A DNA stretch of 64,000 nt from Azonexus sp. (GCA_017983615.1 JAGOBB010000006.1:87165-151164); one strand, 5' to 3'. Positions 49,886 through 58,247 are shown, counted from the stretch's first letter. The notes: a model not told the origin generated them from the sequence alone. Numbers and translations: made by a program.

Positions 49886-50977
49886 TTATACCTTGGCGGC
49901 ACAGAATTTGACGAGTGCCGTCGCCAAATCGGGGGCCGTAGCCAGTTGATCCGCCCAGCGACGGTTGTGGGCGGCGATTTCTTCTTGGCGGTCGAGAAAA
50001 TCGCACCATGCCGGGGCGACACCAACTCCCGTATTCCAGGCCAGGAACATTCGGCGGACGACGCCTTCCAGCACATCGCTCATCCCCCGGCAATAGCGTT
50101 CGAGAAAAGCCTCCAGCTTGACCAGATGCGCCTCGTCATCCTGTCGATAGACCTGCCAGATGAAAGGCTTGGCAGCCCACTGAGCGCGCACGAACGAGTC
50201 TTCACCACGCACGAAATTGACATCGCAGGCCCACAATCGCGGGTCGTAATCATCCATGGGCACAAAAGGGACCGGCTTTATCGATGCATTGCCGAGGTGC
50301 CACGGACCACTTCCGCCCAGATACGCGGCCACAGCTGCCTGGGGTTTGCCCGGAAACACGTGGCAACGCACCGGCCCGGCAGATGCGGAGAGAGCTTCGA
50401 GCAGCGGACCGAGCGGCGCCGTTTCATAGCAGAACAGGCTGATATCGATTTCGTTGCCATAAGGAAGGATGGACAGATATTCATCCCGCTCGCAAAGCAA
50501 CTCCTTTTCGCGCAGCAATCCACCGGTGGCTGAAGAAAAGCCCGGAAAGAAAAAATACTTGGTCAGCGGCAGGGTGGGGTGGGGCGACGCCATGCCGTGA
50601 CACTCTTCGGCCCAGCTTTCGGCCGTCAGATATTCCAGATTGATCCAGCACGGCTTCCGTTCCGCGGCCGCCATCGCTTGAACATACGCCGGCGGAAGTT
50701 CGCAGGCAAAGGCTTCGATTATTACCTCTGCAGGAGGGGTGACCGTAGCATTTGCCGTCCAGTGGCGAATTTCGACGCCGGCAACCGATTGGCTGGCCAC
50801 CGATGGATCGACCTCGGGGCAAAGCGGGCTCAGACTCGCAACATCGTCTACCCACAGGCGTACCTGGCGCCCATGTTCGGCTACCAACTGACGGGCCAAC
50901 CGCCAGCACACGCCGATGTCTCCGTAGTTGTCGATCACCCGGCAAAAGATGTCCCAATGAAGCTGCATGGCCGCCAT
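49886..50977 (-). CDS. earP: EF-P arginine rhamnosyltransferase EarP
   Basis: 363 residues from the ATG at 50977, which has GGGG 8 bp upstream; an in-frame ATG at 50968 is possible. The N-terminus WDIFCRVIDNYGDIGVCWRLARQL is the DUF2331/EarP signature, and PFVPMDDYDPRLWACDVNFVRGEDSFVRAQWA is the conserved C-terminal part. It transfers rhamnose from TDP-rhamnose to Arg32 of EF-P. 38 bp upstream of efp. Copy 10 of the dispersed motif encodes NATVTPPAEVIIE. Confidence 0.94.
   Translation of the reverse strand: MAAMQLHWDIFCRVIDNYGDIGVCWRLARQLVAEHGRQVRLWVDDVASLSPLCPEVDPSVASQSVAGVEIRHWTANATVTPPAEVIIEAFACELPPAYVQAMAAAERKPCWINLEYLTAESWAEECHGMASPHPTLPLTKYFFFPGFSSATGGLLREKELLCERDEYLSILPYGNEIDISLFCYETAPLGPLLEALSASAGPVRCHVFPGKPQAAVAAYLGGSGPWHLGNASIKPVPFVPMDDYDPRLWACDVNFVRGEDSFVRAQWAAKPFIWQVYRQDDEAHLVKLEAFLERYCRGMSDVLEGVVRRMFLAWNTGVGVAPAWCDFLDRQEEIAAHNRRWADQLATAPDLATALVKFCAAKV
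50715..50752 (-). repeat. Dispersed uptake-signal-like motif, copy 10
   Basis: Exact core on the minus strand at 50741-50752. Tract 1 is absent (GC-rich); tract 2 is TAATAAT at +29 to +35. Sense with earP. The last copy in the window. Confidence 0.7.
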
Positions 50978-50992
50978 GCTAACATCCCCGCC

Positions 50993-51640
50993 ATGTCCCG
51001 ATTCCAAGACCCCACCGACTGTACCGCCTGCGCGCGGCTGGCCGGACACCTCGCCGGCATTCGTCAACGCGACCCGGATTGGCATGCCTTGCCGGTGCCG
51101 GCCTTTGGCGACCTCGATGCCGAATTGCTCGTCGTCGGCCTCGGCCCTGGCGAAAAAGGCGCCAACCGCACAGGTCGCCCGTTCACCGGCGACGTGGCCG
51201 GCGAATTGCTCTACCCGGCACTGCACCGCTTCGGCTTCGCCAGCAGCCCGGAACCGCTTGGCCCAGACCACTGGGCCAACCCGGCCATGCAGCTAAGCAA
51301 TTGCCGGATCACCAATGCTGTGCGCTGCCTGCCGCCGGCCAACAAGCCGACGACACCGGAAATCCGCCAGTGCAACCGGCATCTCCAGGCCGAACTGGCC
51401 GCCATGCCCAATCTCAAGGTGATTGTCGCCCTCGGCGCCATCGCCCACCAGGCGCTGCTCTGGGCCTATGGCTTGAAGCTCAAGGATTTCACCTTCGGCC
51501 ACAACGTACGCCATCAGTTGCCGGATGGACGCTGGCTCGTCGACAGCTACCATTGCAGCGGCTATAACTGGCGGACCGGGCGCCTGACGCGCGAGAGCTT
51601 CGAGGCGGTGTTTGCCGGCGTCAAGGCGCAACTCGCCTAA
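50993..51640 (+). CDS. Uracil-DNA glycosylase, family 5 (Fe-S)
   Basis: 215 residues from the ATG at 50993. Two N-terminal cysteines (CTACARL) and two further ones (CRITNAVRCLPP, IRQCNRHL) fit the [4Fe-4S] UDG families. The active-site region is VVGLGPGEKGANRTGRPFTGD, with Gly where family 4 has its Glu/Asn. HCSGYNWRTGRLT is near the end. It removes uracil and other deaminated bases. The start is 15 bp from the divergent earP start. Confidence 0.88.
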   Translation: MSRFQDPTDCTACARLAGHLAGIRQRDPDWHALPVPAFGDLDAELLVVGLGPGEKGANRTGRPFTGDVAGELLYPALHRFGFASSPEPLGPDHWANPAMQLSNCRITNAVRCLPPANKPTTPEIRQCNRHLQAELAAMPNLKVIVALGAIAHQALLWAYGLKLKDFTFGHNVRHQLPDGRWLVDSYHCSGYNWRTGRLTRESFEAVFAGVKAQLA

Positions 51641-51651
51641 GCAATCTGTCC

Positions 51652-53463
51652 ATGGGTTTCGACGCCAAGGCCTTCCTGGCCACCCTGACTGATCTGCCGG
51701 GCGTTTACCGCATGCTCGACACAGGCGGCAACGTCCTCTATGTCGGCAAGGCAAAGAACCTCAAAAAACGGGTCGCGTCCTACTTTCGCGAGAATCTGGC
51801 CAGCCCGCGCATCGCCCACATGGTCAGCCAGATTGCGGCCATCGAAACAACGGCAACCCGCACCGAAGCCGAAGCACTGCTGCTCGAAAACAACCTGATC
51901 AAATCGCTGGCGCCGCGCTACAACATCCTATTTCGCGACGACAAATCCTATCCGTACATCGTTCTCAGCAAGAACAAATTCCCCAGACTGGGTTTCTTTC
52001 GCGGAAATCCCGACCGCAAGGCCGACTACTTCGGCCCTTACCCCTCGTCCTGGGCGGTACGCGACAGCATCCACCTATTGCAGAAGATGTTTCGCCTGCG
52101 CACCTGCGAAGACACCGTGTTCTCGAACCGTTCCCGGCCCTGTCTGCTCTACCAGATCAAACGATGCAGCGGCCCCTGTGTCGGCCTCGTTTCCCCGGAC
52201 GACTATGCAGCGGATGTCCAGCTCGCCGCCATGTTCCTGAATGGCAAGCAACAGGAAGTCACCCGGCGCCTGAACAAAGCCATGGAGGAAGCTTCGGCCC
52301 GCCTGGCTTTCGAGCAGGCCGCCATCTTTCGCGACCAAATTCAGTCACTCCACCAGGTCCAGGAAAAACAGTTCGTCTCCAGCAGCAAGGGCGAGGACAT
52401 CGACATTCTGGTGGCGATTCGCGAAGCAGGGCAGCTGTGCGTCAATCTGGCCATGGTTCGCGGTGGCCGGCATCTCGGCGACCGGCCATTCTTTCCGACC
52501 AACGCCGGCGACTCCGATTCCGCGGAAGCCTGCGCCGCATTCATTCGCCAGCATTACGCCGTCCATCCTGCACCGACGCGCATCCTCGCCCATCCCTTGC
52601 CGGCCGAAGACGAACAGGGTGAAGCCGAGGCGACACTTGCCGAACTGGCTGGCCGTCCGGTACCAATGCAGGAAGCCCGGGGCCTGACGCACAAGGCCTG
52701 GATCAACATGGCACTGCAGAACGCCCGGCTCGCCGTGCTGGCCAGGAACCAGGCCACCGCCCAGCAGGAACAGCGGCTGGCCGCCCTGCAGGATGCCTTG
52801 CAACTCGCCGAGCCGATTTCGCGCATTGAATGTTTCGACATCAGCCACACCATGGGCGAAGCGACCGTCGCCTCCTGCGTGGTGTATGAGGGCAATCGCA
52901 TGAAGAAAAGCGATTACCGTCGCTTCAACATCCGCGACATCCAGCCCGGCGACGACTACGCCGCCATGCGCCAGGCCGTCACCAGACGATACGATAGCCT
53001 GGCCACGGGCGAAGGCACCGCGCCGGACCTGATCCTCATCGACGGCGGGAAAGGGCAAGTCGCCTCGGCGTTTGCCGCGCTGGCCGATCTAGGCCTGACT
53101 CAATTGCCGATGATCGGCGTCGCCAAGGGGGAAGAACGCAAACCCGGGCTGGAAACGCTGATTTTCCCGGAAGGCCGCGAGTCCCTACAATTGCCGCCGG
53201 AACACCCGGCACTGCACCTGATCCAGGAAGTCCGCGACGAAGCCCACCGCTTTGCCATCACCGGCCATCGTGCCCGGCGCGCCAAGACAAGAAAGACGTC
53301 AACGCTGGAAAGCCTGCCAGGTATAGGGCCGGCCCGCAGAAAAGCACTTGTCGCACGCTTTGGCGGCCTGCCTGGCGTCCTCTCAGCGAGCCCGGAGCAA
53401 CTGGCCGAAGTGCCCGGTATCAGCCAGGAACTGGCCGAAACGATATATTCCGCATTACACTGA
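51652..53463 (+). CDS. uvrC: Excinuclease ABC subunit C
   Basis: 603 residues. GIY-YIG nuclease domain at the N-terminus (GVYRMLDTGGNVLYVGKAKN), UVR motif near 205-235, RNase H-like nuclease (FDISHTMGEATVASCVV; LILIDGGKGQ) and C-terminal helix-hairpin-helix pair (LESLPGIGPARRKAL). It makes both incisions in excision repair with UvrB. Confidence 0.97.
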   Translation: MGFDAKAFLATLTDLPGVYRMLDTGGNVLYVGKAKNLKKRVASYFRENLASPRIAHMVSQIAAIETTATRTEAEALLLENNLIKSLAPRYNILFRDDKSYPYIVLSKNKFPRLGFFRGNPDRKADYFGPYPSSWAVRDSIHLLQKMFRLRTCEDTVFSNRSRPCLLYQIKRCSGPCVGLVSPDDYAADVQLAAMFLNGKQQEVTRRLNKAMEEASARLAFEQAAIFRDQIQSLHQVQEKQFVSSSKGEDIDILVAIREAGQLCVNLAMVRGGRHLGDRPFFPTNAGDSDSAEACAAFIRQHYAVHPAPTRILAHPLPAEDEQGEAEATLAELAGRPVPMQEARGLTHKAWINMALQNARLAVLARNQATAQQEQRLAALQDALQLAEPISRIECFDISHTMGEATVASCVVYEGNRMKKSDYRRFNIRDIQPGDDYAAMRQAVTRRYDSLATGEGTAPDLILIDGGKGQVASAFAALADLGLTQLPMIGVAKGEERKPGLETLIFPEGRESLQLPPEHPALHLIQEVRDEAHRFAITGHRARRAKTRKTSTLESLPGIGPARRKALVARFGGLPGVLSASPEQLAEVPGISQELAETIYSALH

Positions 53464-53466
53464 ACC

Positions 53467-54045
53467 ATGCCCTTCAATCTGCCCATCTTCCTGACCTGGC
53501 TTCGCATCATTGCCATCCCCTTGCTGATTGCCGTCTACTACCTGCCGGCTGGGTGGGCCTCCGCGCACGAACGCGATCTCGCAGCAACGCTGATCTTCGT
53601 ATCAGCGGCTTTAACCGACTGGGCAGATGGCTATCTCGCCCGCAAGCTGAACCAGACCTCCGCCTTCGGCGCCTTCCTCGATCCGGTCGCCGACAAACTG
53701 ATGGTCGCCGCCGCCTTGATCGTTCTCGTTCAACTCGGCAGAACCGATGCCATCGTCGCCATGATCATCATTGGCCGCGAGATCACCATTTCGGCGCTGC
53801 GCGAATGGATGGCCAAGATCGGTGCCGCGAAGAGCGTTGCCGTTTCCATGCTGGGCAAGATCAAGACCGCTGCCCAGATGCTGGCACTCCCCATGCTACT
53901 TTTTCACGCCCCATTGGCTGGTATCGACATGAAGGAATTAGGCAACTGGCTGATCTGGGTTGCCACCCTGTTGACCCTCTGGTCCATGGGTTACTACCTG
54001 CGCATGGCCTGGCCGGAAATACTCAAAAGGAGTGCAGAAAAGTAG
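53467..54045 (+). CDS. pgsA: CDP-diacylglycerol-glycerol-3-phosphate 3-phosphatidyltransferase
   Basis: 192 residues with about five membrane spans. The CDP-alcohol transferase motif (D-G-x2-A-R-x8-G-x3-D-x3-D) is visible in DWADGYLARKLN and GAFLDPVADKL. It makes phosphatidylglycerol phosphate. The uvrC-pgsA-tRNA order is common in proteobacteria. Confidence 0.95.
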   Translation: MPFNLPIFLTWLRIIAIPLLIAVYYLPAGWASAHERDLAATLIFVSAALTDWADGYLARKLNQTSAFGAFLDPVADKLMVAAALIVLVQLGRTDAIVAMIIIGREITISALREWMAKIGAAKSVAVSMLGKIKTAAQMLALPMLLFHAPLAGIDMKELGNWLIWVATLLTLWSMGYYLRMAWPEILKRSAEK

Positions 54046-54055
54046 GGGGGCAATG

Positions 54056-54083
54056 TTGACATTCCCCTTGTGTCGCCTATAAT
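54056..54083 (+). promoter_or_regulatory. Consensus promoter of the tRNA cluster
   Basis: TTGACA, 16-bp spacer, TATAAT, then a GCGCGC discriminator 16 bp before tRNA-Gly. Both hexamers are perfect; the GC-rich discriminator suggests stringent control. Confidence 0.93.
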
Positions 54084-54099
54084 GCGCGCTCTGTTTGAC

Positions 54100-54175
54100 G
54101 CGGCAGTAGCTCAGTTGGTAGAGCGCAACCTTGCCAAGGTTGAGGTCGAGAGTTCGAGACTCTTCTGCCGCTCCA
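54100..54175 (+). tRNA. tRNA-Gly (GCC), copy 1
   Basis: 76 nt. Acceptor GCGGCAG / CTGCCGC, anticodon loop TTGCCAA (GCC), T-loop AGTTCGAGAC, CCA encoded. Identical to the second copy at 54326. Confidence 0.97.
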
Positions 54176-54245
54176 AGAATTTCGGAAAAAGTTTCGGCTT
54201 TTCCCAAGCAAGCAGGACTAGCAGTAACACAAAGTTCGTAGGCGG

Positions 54246-54319
54246 GGCGCGGTAGCAAAGCGGTTATGCACCGGATTGCAAATCCGTGTAGGTCGGTTCG
54301 ACTCCGGCCCGCGCCTCCA
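54246..54319 (+). tRNA. tRNA-Cys (GCA)
   Basis: 74 nt. Acceptor GGCGCGG / CCGCGCC, anticodon loop TTGCAAA (GCA), CCA encoded. Confidence 0.97.
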
Positions 54320-54325
54320 GAATAC

Positions 54326-54401
54326 GCGGCAGTAGCTCAGTTGGTAGAGCGCAACCTTGCCAAGGTTGAGGTCGAGAGTTCGAGACTCTTCTGCCGCTCC
54401 A
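54326..54401 (+). tRNA. tRNA-Gly (GCC), copy 2
   Basis: 76 nt, identical to copy 1, six bases after tRNA-Cys. CCA is encoded. Confidence 0.97.
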
Positions 54402-54407
54402 AATTCG

Positions 54408-54439
54408 AAAGGGAAAGCGCCGGTCGCTTTCCCTTTTTT
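54408..54439 (+). terminator. Terminator of the Gly-Cys-Gly tRNA unit
   Basis: AAAGGGAAAGCG, 5-base loop, CGCTTTCCC and six T. Strong intrinsic terminator. Confidence 0.92.
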
Positions 54440-54455
54440 CACATCAGGACGCCGA

Positions 54456-54461
54456 TATAAT
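54456..54461 (+). promoter_or_regulatory. Candidate -10 box of tRNA-Leu
   Basis: TATAAT 10 bp before the tRNA, inside the dyad GCCGAT-ATA-ATCGGC. The -35 is poor. Confidence 0.45.
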
Positions 54462-54471
54462 CGGCACTCCC

Positions 54472-54557
54472 GCCCGGGTGGTGAAATTGGTAGACACAAG
54501 AGACTTAAAATCTCTCGCTCTTTGAGTGTACGGGTTCGACCCCCGTCCCGGGCACCA
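54472..54557 (+). tRNA. tRNA-Leu (TAA), island integration target
   Basis: 86 nt with a long variable arm. Acceptor GCCCGGG / CCCGGGC, anticodon loop CTTAAAA (TAA), CCA encoded. A P4-type integrase gene follows in the same direction, so the 3' part of this tRNA is the probable attL. The attR copy is not in the window. Confidence 0.96.
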
Positions 54558-54592
54558 ACCAAGCGTTTAACGTAGTCCAAGCAAGTCCAGAG

Positions 54593-54617
54593 AACCCGCC
54601 TAAGTGCGGGTTTTTTA
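54593..54617 (+). terminator. Terminator after tRNA-Leu
   Basis: AACCCGC, 6-base loop, GCGGGTT and a T run. Confidence 0.85.
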
Positions 54618-54671
54618 TTGGTTATTTGTTTTCATGGGTGTAATATCGTCCAACAACATCCGGGTTTCAGT

Positions 54672-54764
54672 GGGGGTAACCATGGGGGTAAGTGGAAACA
54701 CCTCAGAGAGTGTTACCCCCTGATTGCTCGGATTTCCCCCTGATGCACGGACGGAGTTACCCCC
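54672..54764. promoter_or_regulatory. Candidate integrase arm-type sites
   Basis: Five related octamers in 93 bp: GGGGGTAA at 54672 and 54684, TTACCCCC at 54713 and 54757, and TTTCCCCC at 54733. They stand in two orientations before the integrase start. This is the arrangement of arm sites for recombinase or excisionase; the last one abuts the start codon. Confidence 0.6.
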
Positions 54765-54765
54765 A

Positions 54766-55980
54766 ATGCCTTTGACCGATACCGCGATCCGCACAGCCAA
54801 GCCGGGAGAAAAGCCCTATAAGCTGGCCGATGAAAAAGGACTTTTCCTGCTGGTCAATCCCAACGGCTCGAAGTGGTGGCGCCTTAAGTTTCGTTTTGGT
54901 GGAAAGGAAAAGCAGCTTTCCTTCGGTACCTATCCAGAAGTTGGGCTGAAAGATGCCCGAGGAAAACGAGACGAGGCCCGGAAAATGCTCGCCGATGGCG
55001 TTGATCCTGGGGAGAATAGAAAGGCACAGAAAACGGCCAAGAGCTTCAGTGCCGCAAATTCCTTTGAGGTTGTGGCCCGGGAGTGGCTGGATAACCGGCG
55101 TGATTCGGTTACTCCGGGTCAAACAGCCAAGACCTTGGCTATTTTCGAGAATGACGTTTTCCCGTGGATGGGTACGACGCCCATTGCCGAAGTTGATGCA
55201 ACTGCCGTTCTTTCCGTAATGCGGAGAATTGACCAGCGTGGCGCTCGCTATACCGCCCACCGGGCAAAGCAACGAATCTCACAGGTAATGCGCTATGCCA
55301 TTGCGACGGGGAGGGCGCAACGTGATCCTTGCCCAGACTTGAAAGACGCCATTCCGCCCGCGAGAAGCGAGAATTTTGCATCCATCACTGATCCAGCCGG
55401 CGTAGCCGAAATGCTTCGAGCGTTCGATGGTTTCAAGGGTACGTTTCCAGTCCGTTGCGCTCTCTTGGTTGGCCCCCGAGTATTTGTCCGCCCCGGAGAA
55501 CTGCGGAAAGCCGAGTGGGCCGGCATCGATTTGGATAAGGCCGAATGGCGCTATTTGGTCACCAAAACTAAAACAGAGCACCTGGTTCCTCTGGCCGCCC
55601 AAGTCGTGGCGGTTCTGCGAGAGCTTCACCCCCTGACCGGACATGGTCGCTACGTCTTCCCGGGACGCGATCCGCAGAAGCCCATGAGCGAGGCAGCCAT
55701 CAATGCCGCCCTGCGTCGAATGGGCTACGACACCAAGACGGAAATCACCGGGCATGGCTTTAGGGCAATGGCCAGAACGATCCTGCACGAGGAATTGCAC
55801 ATCAAGCCGGAAGTCATCGAGCACCAGTTGGCGCACACCGTACCTGATGCCCTTGGTACTGCCTACAACCGCACCAAGTTCCTCAAGGAGCGCATAGCGA
55901 TGATGCAGCTATGGGCGGACTACTTGGACAGGCTGAAGGCCGGCGCGGAAGTCATTCGGTTACACGGGGGCGCCGTATAA
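54766..55980 (+). CDS. P4-type tyrosine integrase (DUF4102 N-terminus)
   Basis: 404 residues from the ATG at 54766, with CGGAG upstream. The N-terminal DUF4102 domain (MPLTDTAIRTAKPGEKPYKL, DEKGLFLLVNPNGSKWWRL) is followed by an SAM-like core-binding domain (about 100-190) and the catalytic domain. Catalytic residues: Arg in VRPGELRKAEW, His-x-x-Arg in GHGFRAMAR, His in HQLAHTVPDALG and Tyr in TAYNRTKF. It integrates the island at tRNA-Leu and appears intact. Confidence 0.95.
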   Translation: MPLTDTAIRTAKPGEKPYKLADEKGLFLLVNPNGSKWWRLKFRFGGKEKQLSFGTYPEVGLKDARGKRDEARKMLADGVDPGENRKAQKTAKSFSAANSFEVVAREWLDNRRDSVTPGQTAKTLAIFENDVFPWMGTTPIAEVDATAVLSVMRRIDQRGARYTAHRAKQRISQVMRYAIATGRAQRDPCPDLKDAIPPARSENFASITDPAGVAEMLRAFDGFKGTFPVRCALLVGPRVFVRPGELRKAEWAGIDLDKAEWRYLVTKTKTEHLVPLAAQVVAVLRELHPLTGHGRYVFPGRDPQKPMSEAAINAALRRMGYDTKTEITGHGFRAMARTILHEELHIKPEVIEHQLAHTVPDALGTAYNRTKFLKERIAMMQLWADYLDRLKAGAEVIRLHGGAV

Positions 55981-56365
55981 AGCAGTTGCCTACGAGAGCG
56001 GTTTTCGTGCTCGCATTCCACCATGCGGTGCCACGCAACCGTAGAGGCTAATCATCCGCAGCAAGAAATATTGACGAAAAACAAATCAGATTTCACGTAT
56101 CCGTTGCATTTGCGCAACTCAGACGGCGCACGAATTGCATATTTTTACGGGCGCTGAATTCCAGCACATTGATTTATATGGAATACAAACTGATTTCAAT
56201 CAATTTGAATATACTCCGATGAAATATGGCATTCGTTGGTCATGTCGCCATTCTGCATAATTCACCGGATTATCATATAACGCCTTGTATTTAAATAAAA
56301 TTTAATTACGCGGACCGTGTTGGTTGGCATAAGATTTCCCTGCACAAACGAAACAAGGAAATCTT
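55981..56365. other. AT-rich island spacer without a recognisable gene
   Basis: 385 bp, clearly richer in A and T than the chromosome on the left. I see no supported gene on either strand. A 12-bp inverted repeat begins at its right end. Confidence 0.6.
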
Positions 56366-56368
56366 ATG
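56328..56368. repeat. Inverted repeat at the alpA-like start
   Basis: CATAAGATTTCC (56328-56339), a 17-base gap, GGAAATCTTATG (56357-56368). The right arm includes the ATG of the AlpA remnant, so it could be an operator or a translation-blocking hairpin. Confidence 0.75.
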
Positions 56369-56446
56369 TACCAACTACCTGAAAGCGGGTTTGTTCGCCT
56401 GCCGCAGATTATTGGCGACAAAAAGAGGGTCGGCCGGGAATCATGA
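56366..56446 (+). pseudogene. Truncated AlpA-family regulator
   Basis: 26 codons from the ATG at 56366 to a TGA. The peptide MYQLPESGFVRLPQIIGDKK matches the typical start of AlpA-like excision regulators (LPETGFLRLPQIIGDKKR). After GDKKRVGRES the frame stops, so the helix-turn-helix core is missing. I found no continuation in another frame. AlpA activates integrase or excision genes in P4-type islands, which fits the neighbouring integrase. Identification rests on a short match. Confidence 0.6.
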
Positions 56447-56465
56447 AAAATTCCCCGAAAACCGC

Positions 56466-57542
56466 CTACTCTTCTGAATTAAAAAGGGAATTCTGACTGT
56501 CAACACTATTTTTCTTTGCGTTGACACTTTTCGTCAGCGGCGCCTGCAAAGCCGTGAGCTTTTCAAAAATCTTCTCGTGGCTGACGACAACGGCTTTTGC
56601 CGCCATCAGTTCGGATTCCAGCCGCTGCCTCGTTTCCACAGTCTCCTGCAGCTTGCCGACGTTCGCTTGGTTTTCCTTGTCCAGATCGGCCACCCGCGCA
56701 TTGGCTTGCGCTAATTGCTCCGATAACTGCTGGTTTTTCACCTCGGTGACTGCCAACTGCTCTTTGGCCGAACGCAGTGATCGCACCTCACCCTCTTGTC
56801 GATGAAGTTCACTGCGTGCATTTCCAAGCTCACTTGATAGCCTGGCATTGCTTTCGTGGCTACTGATCAATTCTTGCTGCTTGGTATTCACCGAGTCCTT
56901 GGTAGAACGTAATTCGCCCTGCAGGAACTGAATCTGTTGTTCGGATTGCCGTTGATCCTGCTCCCGTTGTTCTTTGGCTGCAGTACGGAAATGCTCCAGC
57001 GCTTCGCGGGCGTGTTGATGCTTCTCTTCCAGGGAAAGACGATGCGTTTCCTCCTTGGCTAGTTGCCCTTCCATGTCCTGAATGCGCTGAGCCATTTGAG
57101 CACGGGCAATCCGCTCTTCCTGAAGCGCCGCCACGGTGTTCGCATGAGCGGTTTTTTCATTGGACAGATCGAGGGCTTGACGTTCGACCTGTCTACGGAA
57201 CGATTCGACCTCGTTACGCAAGGCAGTCATGGCGTCGTTCAGAGACGCGATTTCCGCTTTGTGTTTGTCGGTCAGTGCGGTCAGACGCTGATCAGCTTCC
57301 AGGTGCAGACGTTCGGCCAGCCTGGCTGACAGATCCTGAATGGCATCGCTGACCGCGACCTGGGTGCCGGTGTTCCCGCCTTCCTCTTCCTCGATCTCCT
57401 TGAGGTAGCGGTGAATCGTGCCTTTCGAGCCGGTGTTGCCCAATTCGCCACGGATGGCGTCGATTGATGGGTAGCGCCCCATCGCCAACAGGTTGTCTCG
57501 CGCTCTTACCACTTCTGACTTGTATATTCCGGCTCTGGCCAT
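56466..57542 (-). CDS. KfrA-like coiled-coil DNA-binding protein
   Basis: 358 residues. The N-terminal KfrA_N DNA-binding domain (about 1-60: GIYKSEVVRARDNLLAMGRY, TGSKGTIHRYLKEIE) is followed by a very long coiled coil (about 75-330) rich in Gln, Glu and Arg. Plasmid KfrA represses its own promoter and forms filaments that may aid partition. Chromosomal copies are frequent on islands. Overlapping palindromes lie directly upstream. Confidence 0.85.
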   Translation of the reverse strand: MARAGIYKSEVVRARDNLLAMGRYPSIDAIRGELGNTGSKGTIHRYLKEIEEEEGGNTGTQVAVSDAIQDLSARLAERLHLEADQRLTALTDKHKAEIASLNDAMTALRNEVESFRRQVERQALDLSNEKTAHANTVAALQEERIARAQMAQRIQDMEGQLAKEETHRLSLEEKHQHAREALEHFRTAAKEQREQDQRQSEQQIQFLQGELRSTKDSVNTKQQELISSHESNARLSSELGNARSELHRQEGEVRSLRSAKEQLAVTEVKNQQLSEQLAQANARVADLDKENQANVGKLQETVETRQRLESELMAAKAVVVSHEKIFEKLTALQAPLTKSVNAKKNSVDSQNSLFNSEE

Positions 57543-57854
57543 GGCATCCTCGAATTTCGTACCGTATTACGTAATATGATATTACATACTAATTTAACGA
57601 AATTCAAGACTGCTTAAATCTTAATTATAAGACGCGATAATGGTTGATTATTTGTTGTGTTATGCGGCTGAGCAGAAAACTCATGTAGGAATGGTACGAA
57701 ATCGACGGTTTGCTTCCTGACAATTTGCGTCCAAAAGCTTTCAAAAACGTAACGCGCGGGTCAGCGTCCTGTTGGTATCGGAATCCTAAGATGGCATCAC
57801 GGTTGGACGAAATGAAGTCCGACACGATTAACCCGATGTCACAAGGAGAGAACC
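57543..57854. other. kfrA-like to czcE-like divergent spacer
   Basis: 312 bp. The left part carries palindromes proposed as the kfrA operator; the rest is AT-rich and holds the rightward promoter region for the CzcE-like gene. A 66-codon leftward frame (57625-57825) has no recognisable features and I do not call it. Confidence 0.5.
57565..57585. promoter_or_regulatory. Overlapping palindromes, candidate kfrA operator
   Basis: A perfect palindrome TATTACGTAATA (57565-57576) overlaps a second, GTAATAT-G-ATATTAC (57571-57585), 23 bp upstream of the kfrA-like start. KfrA is known to autorepress through such sites. Confidence 0.65.
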
Positions 57855-58247
57855 ATGAAAACGAAATTTTCCAAACTTGCCCTGATTGCTGCGATCGGCC
57901 TCGCTGCTGCCGGAACGAGCTACGCTCACGAAGATTATTCCGAAGCCGGCACCAACCATTGGCTGAGCCACGTTTCGGAGATCAGGAGCGCACCGACGGC
58001 AAATCAACAGGCTTCGTTTGGCTACGCCGCCACGAAAAATGCCGACCGCGAAATCACACTGGCCGGCGGAAGCAAATATCTGAACGTGACGCGCCTGGAA
58101 ACCGTCAAGATCAATGTCGGTGGCAAGAGCTTCGTCTGGACCTTCGATACCCTCGGCACCGCGCCATTTCCGCTCTCCAAGATCTTATCTGGAGCCGAAG
58201 GCATCACCGTCTATGTAACCGAGAACCCTTCCTACCAAGGCGGTTGA
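57855..58247 (+). CDS. CzcE-like periplasmic metal-binding protein
   Basis: 130 residues. The signal peptide (to SYAHED) is followed by a small domain with AGGSKYLNVTRLETVKINVGG, KSFVWTFDTLGTAPFPLSKI and VTVYVTENPSYQ-like ending; the KYLNVT and FVWTFDTLG parts match CzcE, a copper-binding periplasmic protein of Cupriavidus. GGAG lies 7 bp before the ATG. It likely buffers Cu or related metals next to CopK. Confidence 0.8.
   Translation: MKTKFSKLALIAAIGLAAAGTSYAHEDYSEAGTNHWLSHVSEIRSAPTANQQASFGYAATKNADREITLAGGSKYLNVTRLETVKINVGGKSFVWTFDTLGTAPFPLSKILSGAEGITVYVTENPSYQGG

Noticed and set aside
57625-57825. 66-codon leftward frame between the KfrA-like and CzcE-like genes
   Set aside because: GTG start, no recognised family, and it covers the likely promoter of the CzcE-like gene. 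It could be a transposase or gene remnant, but I cannot support it.
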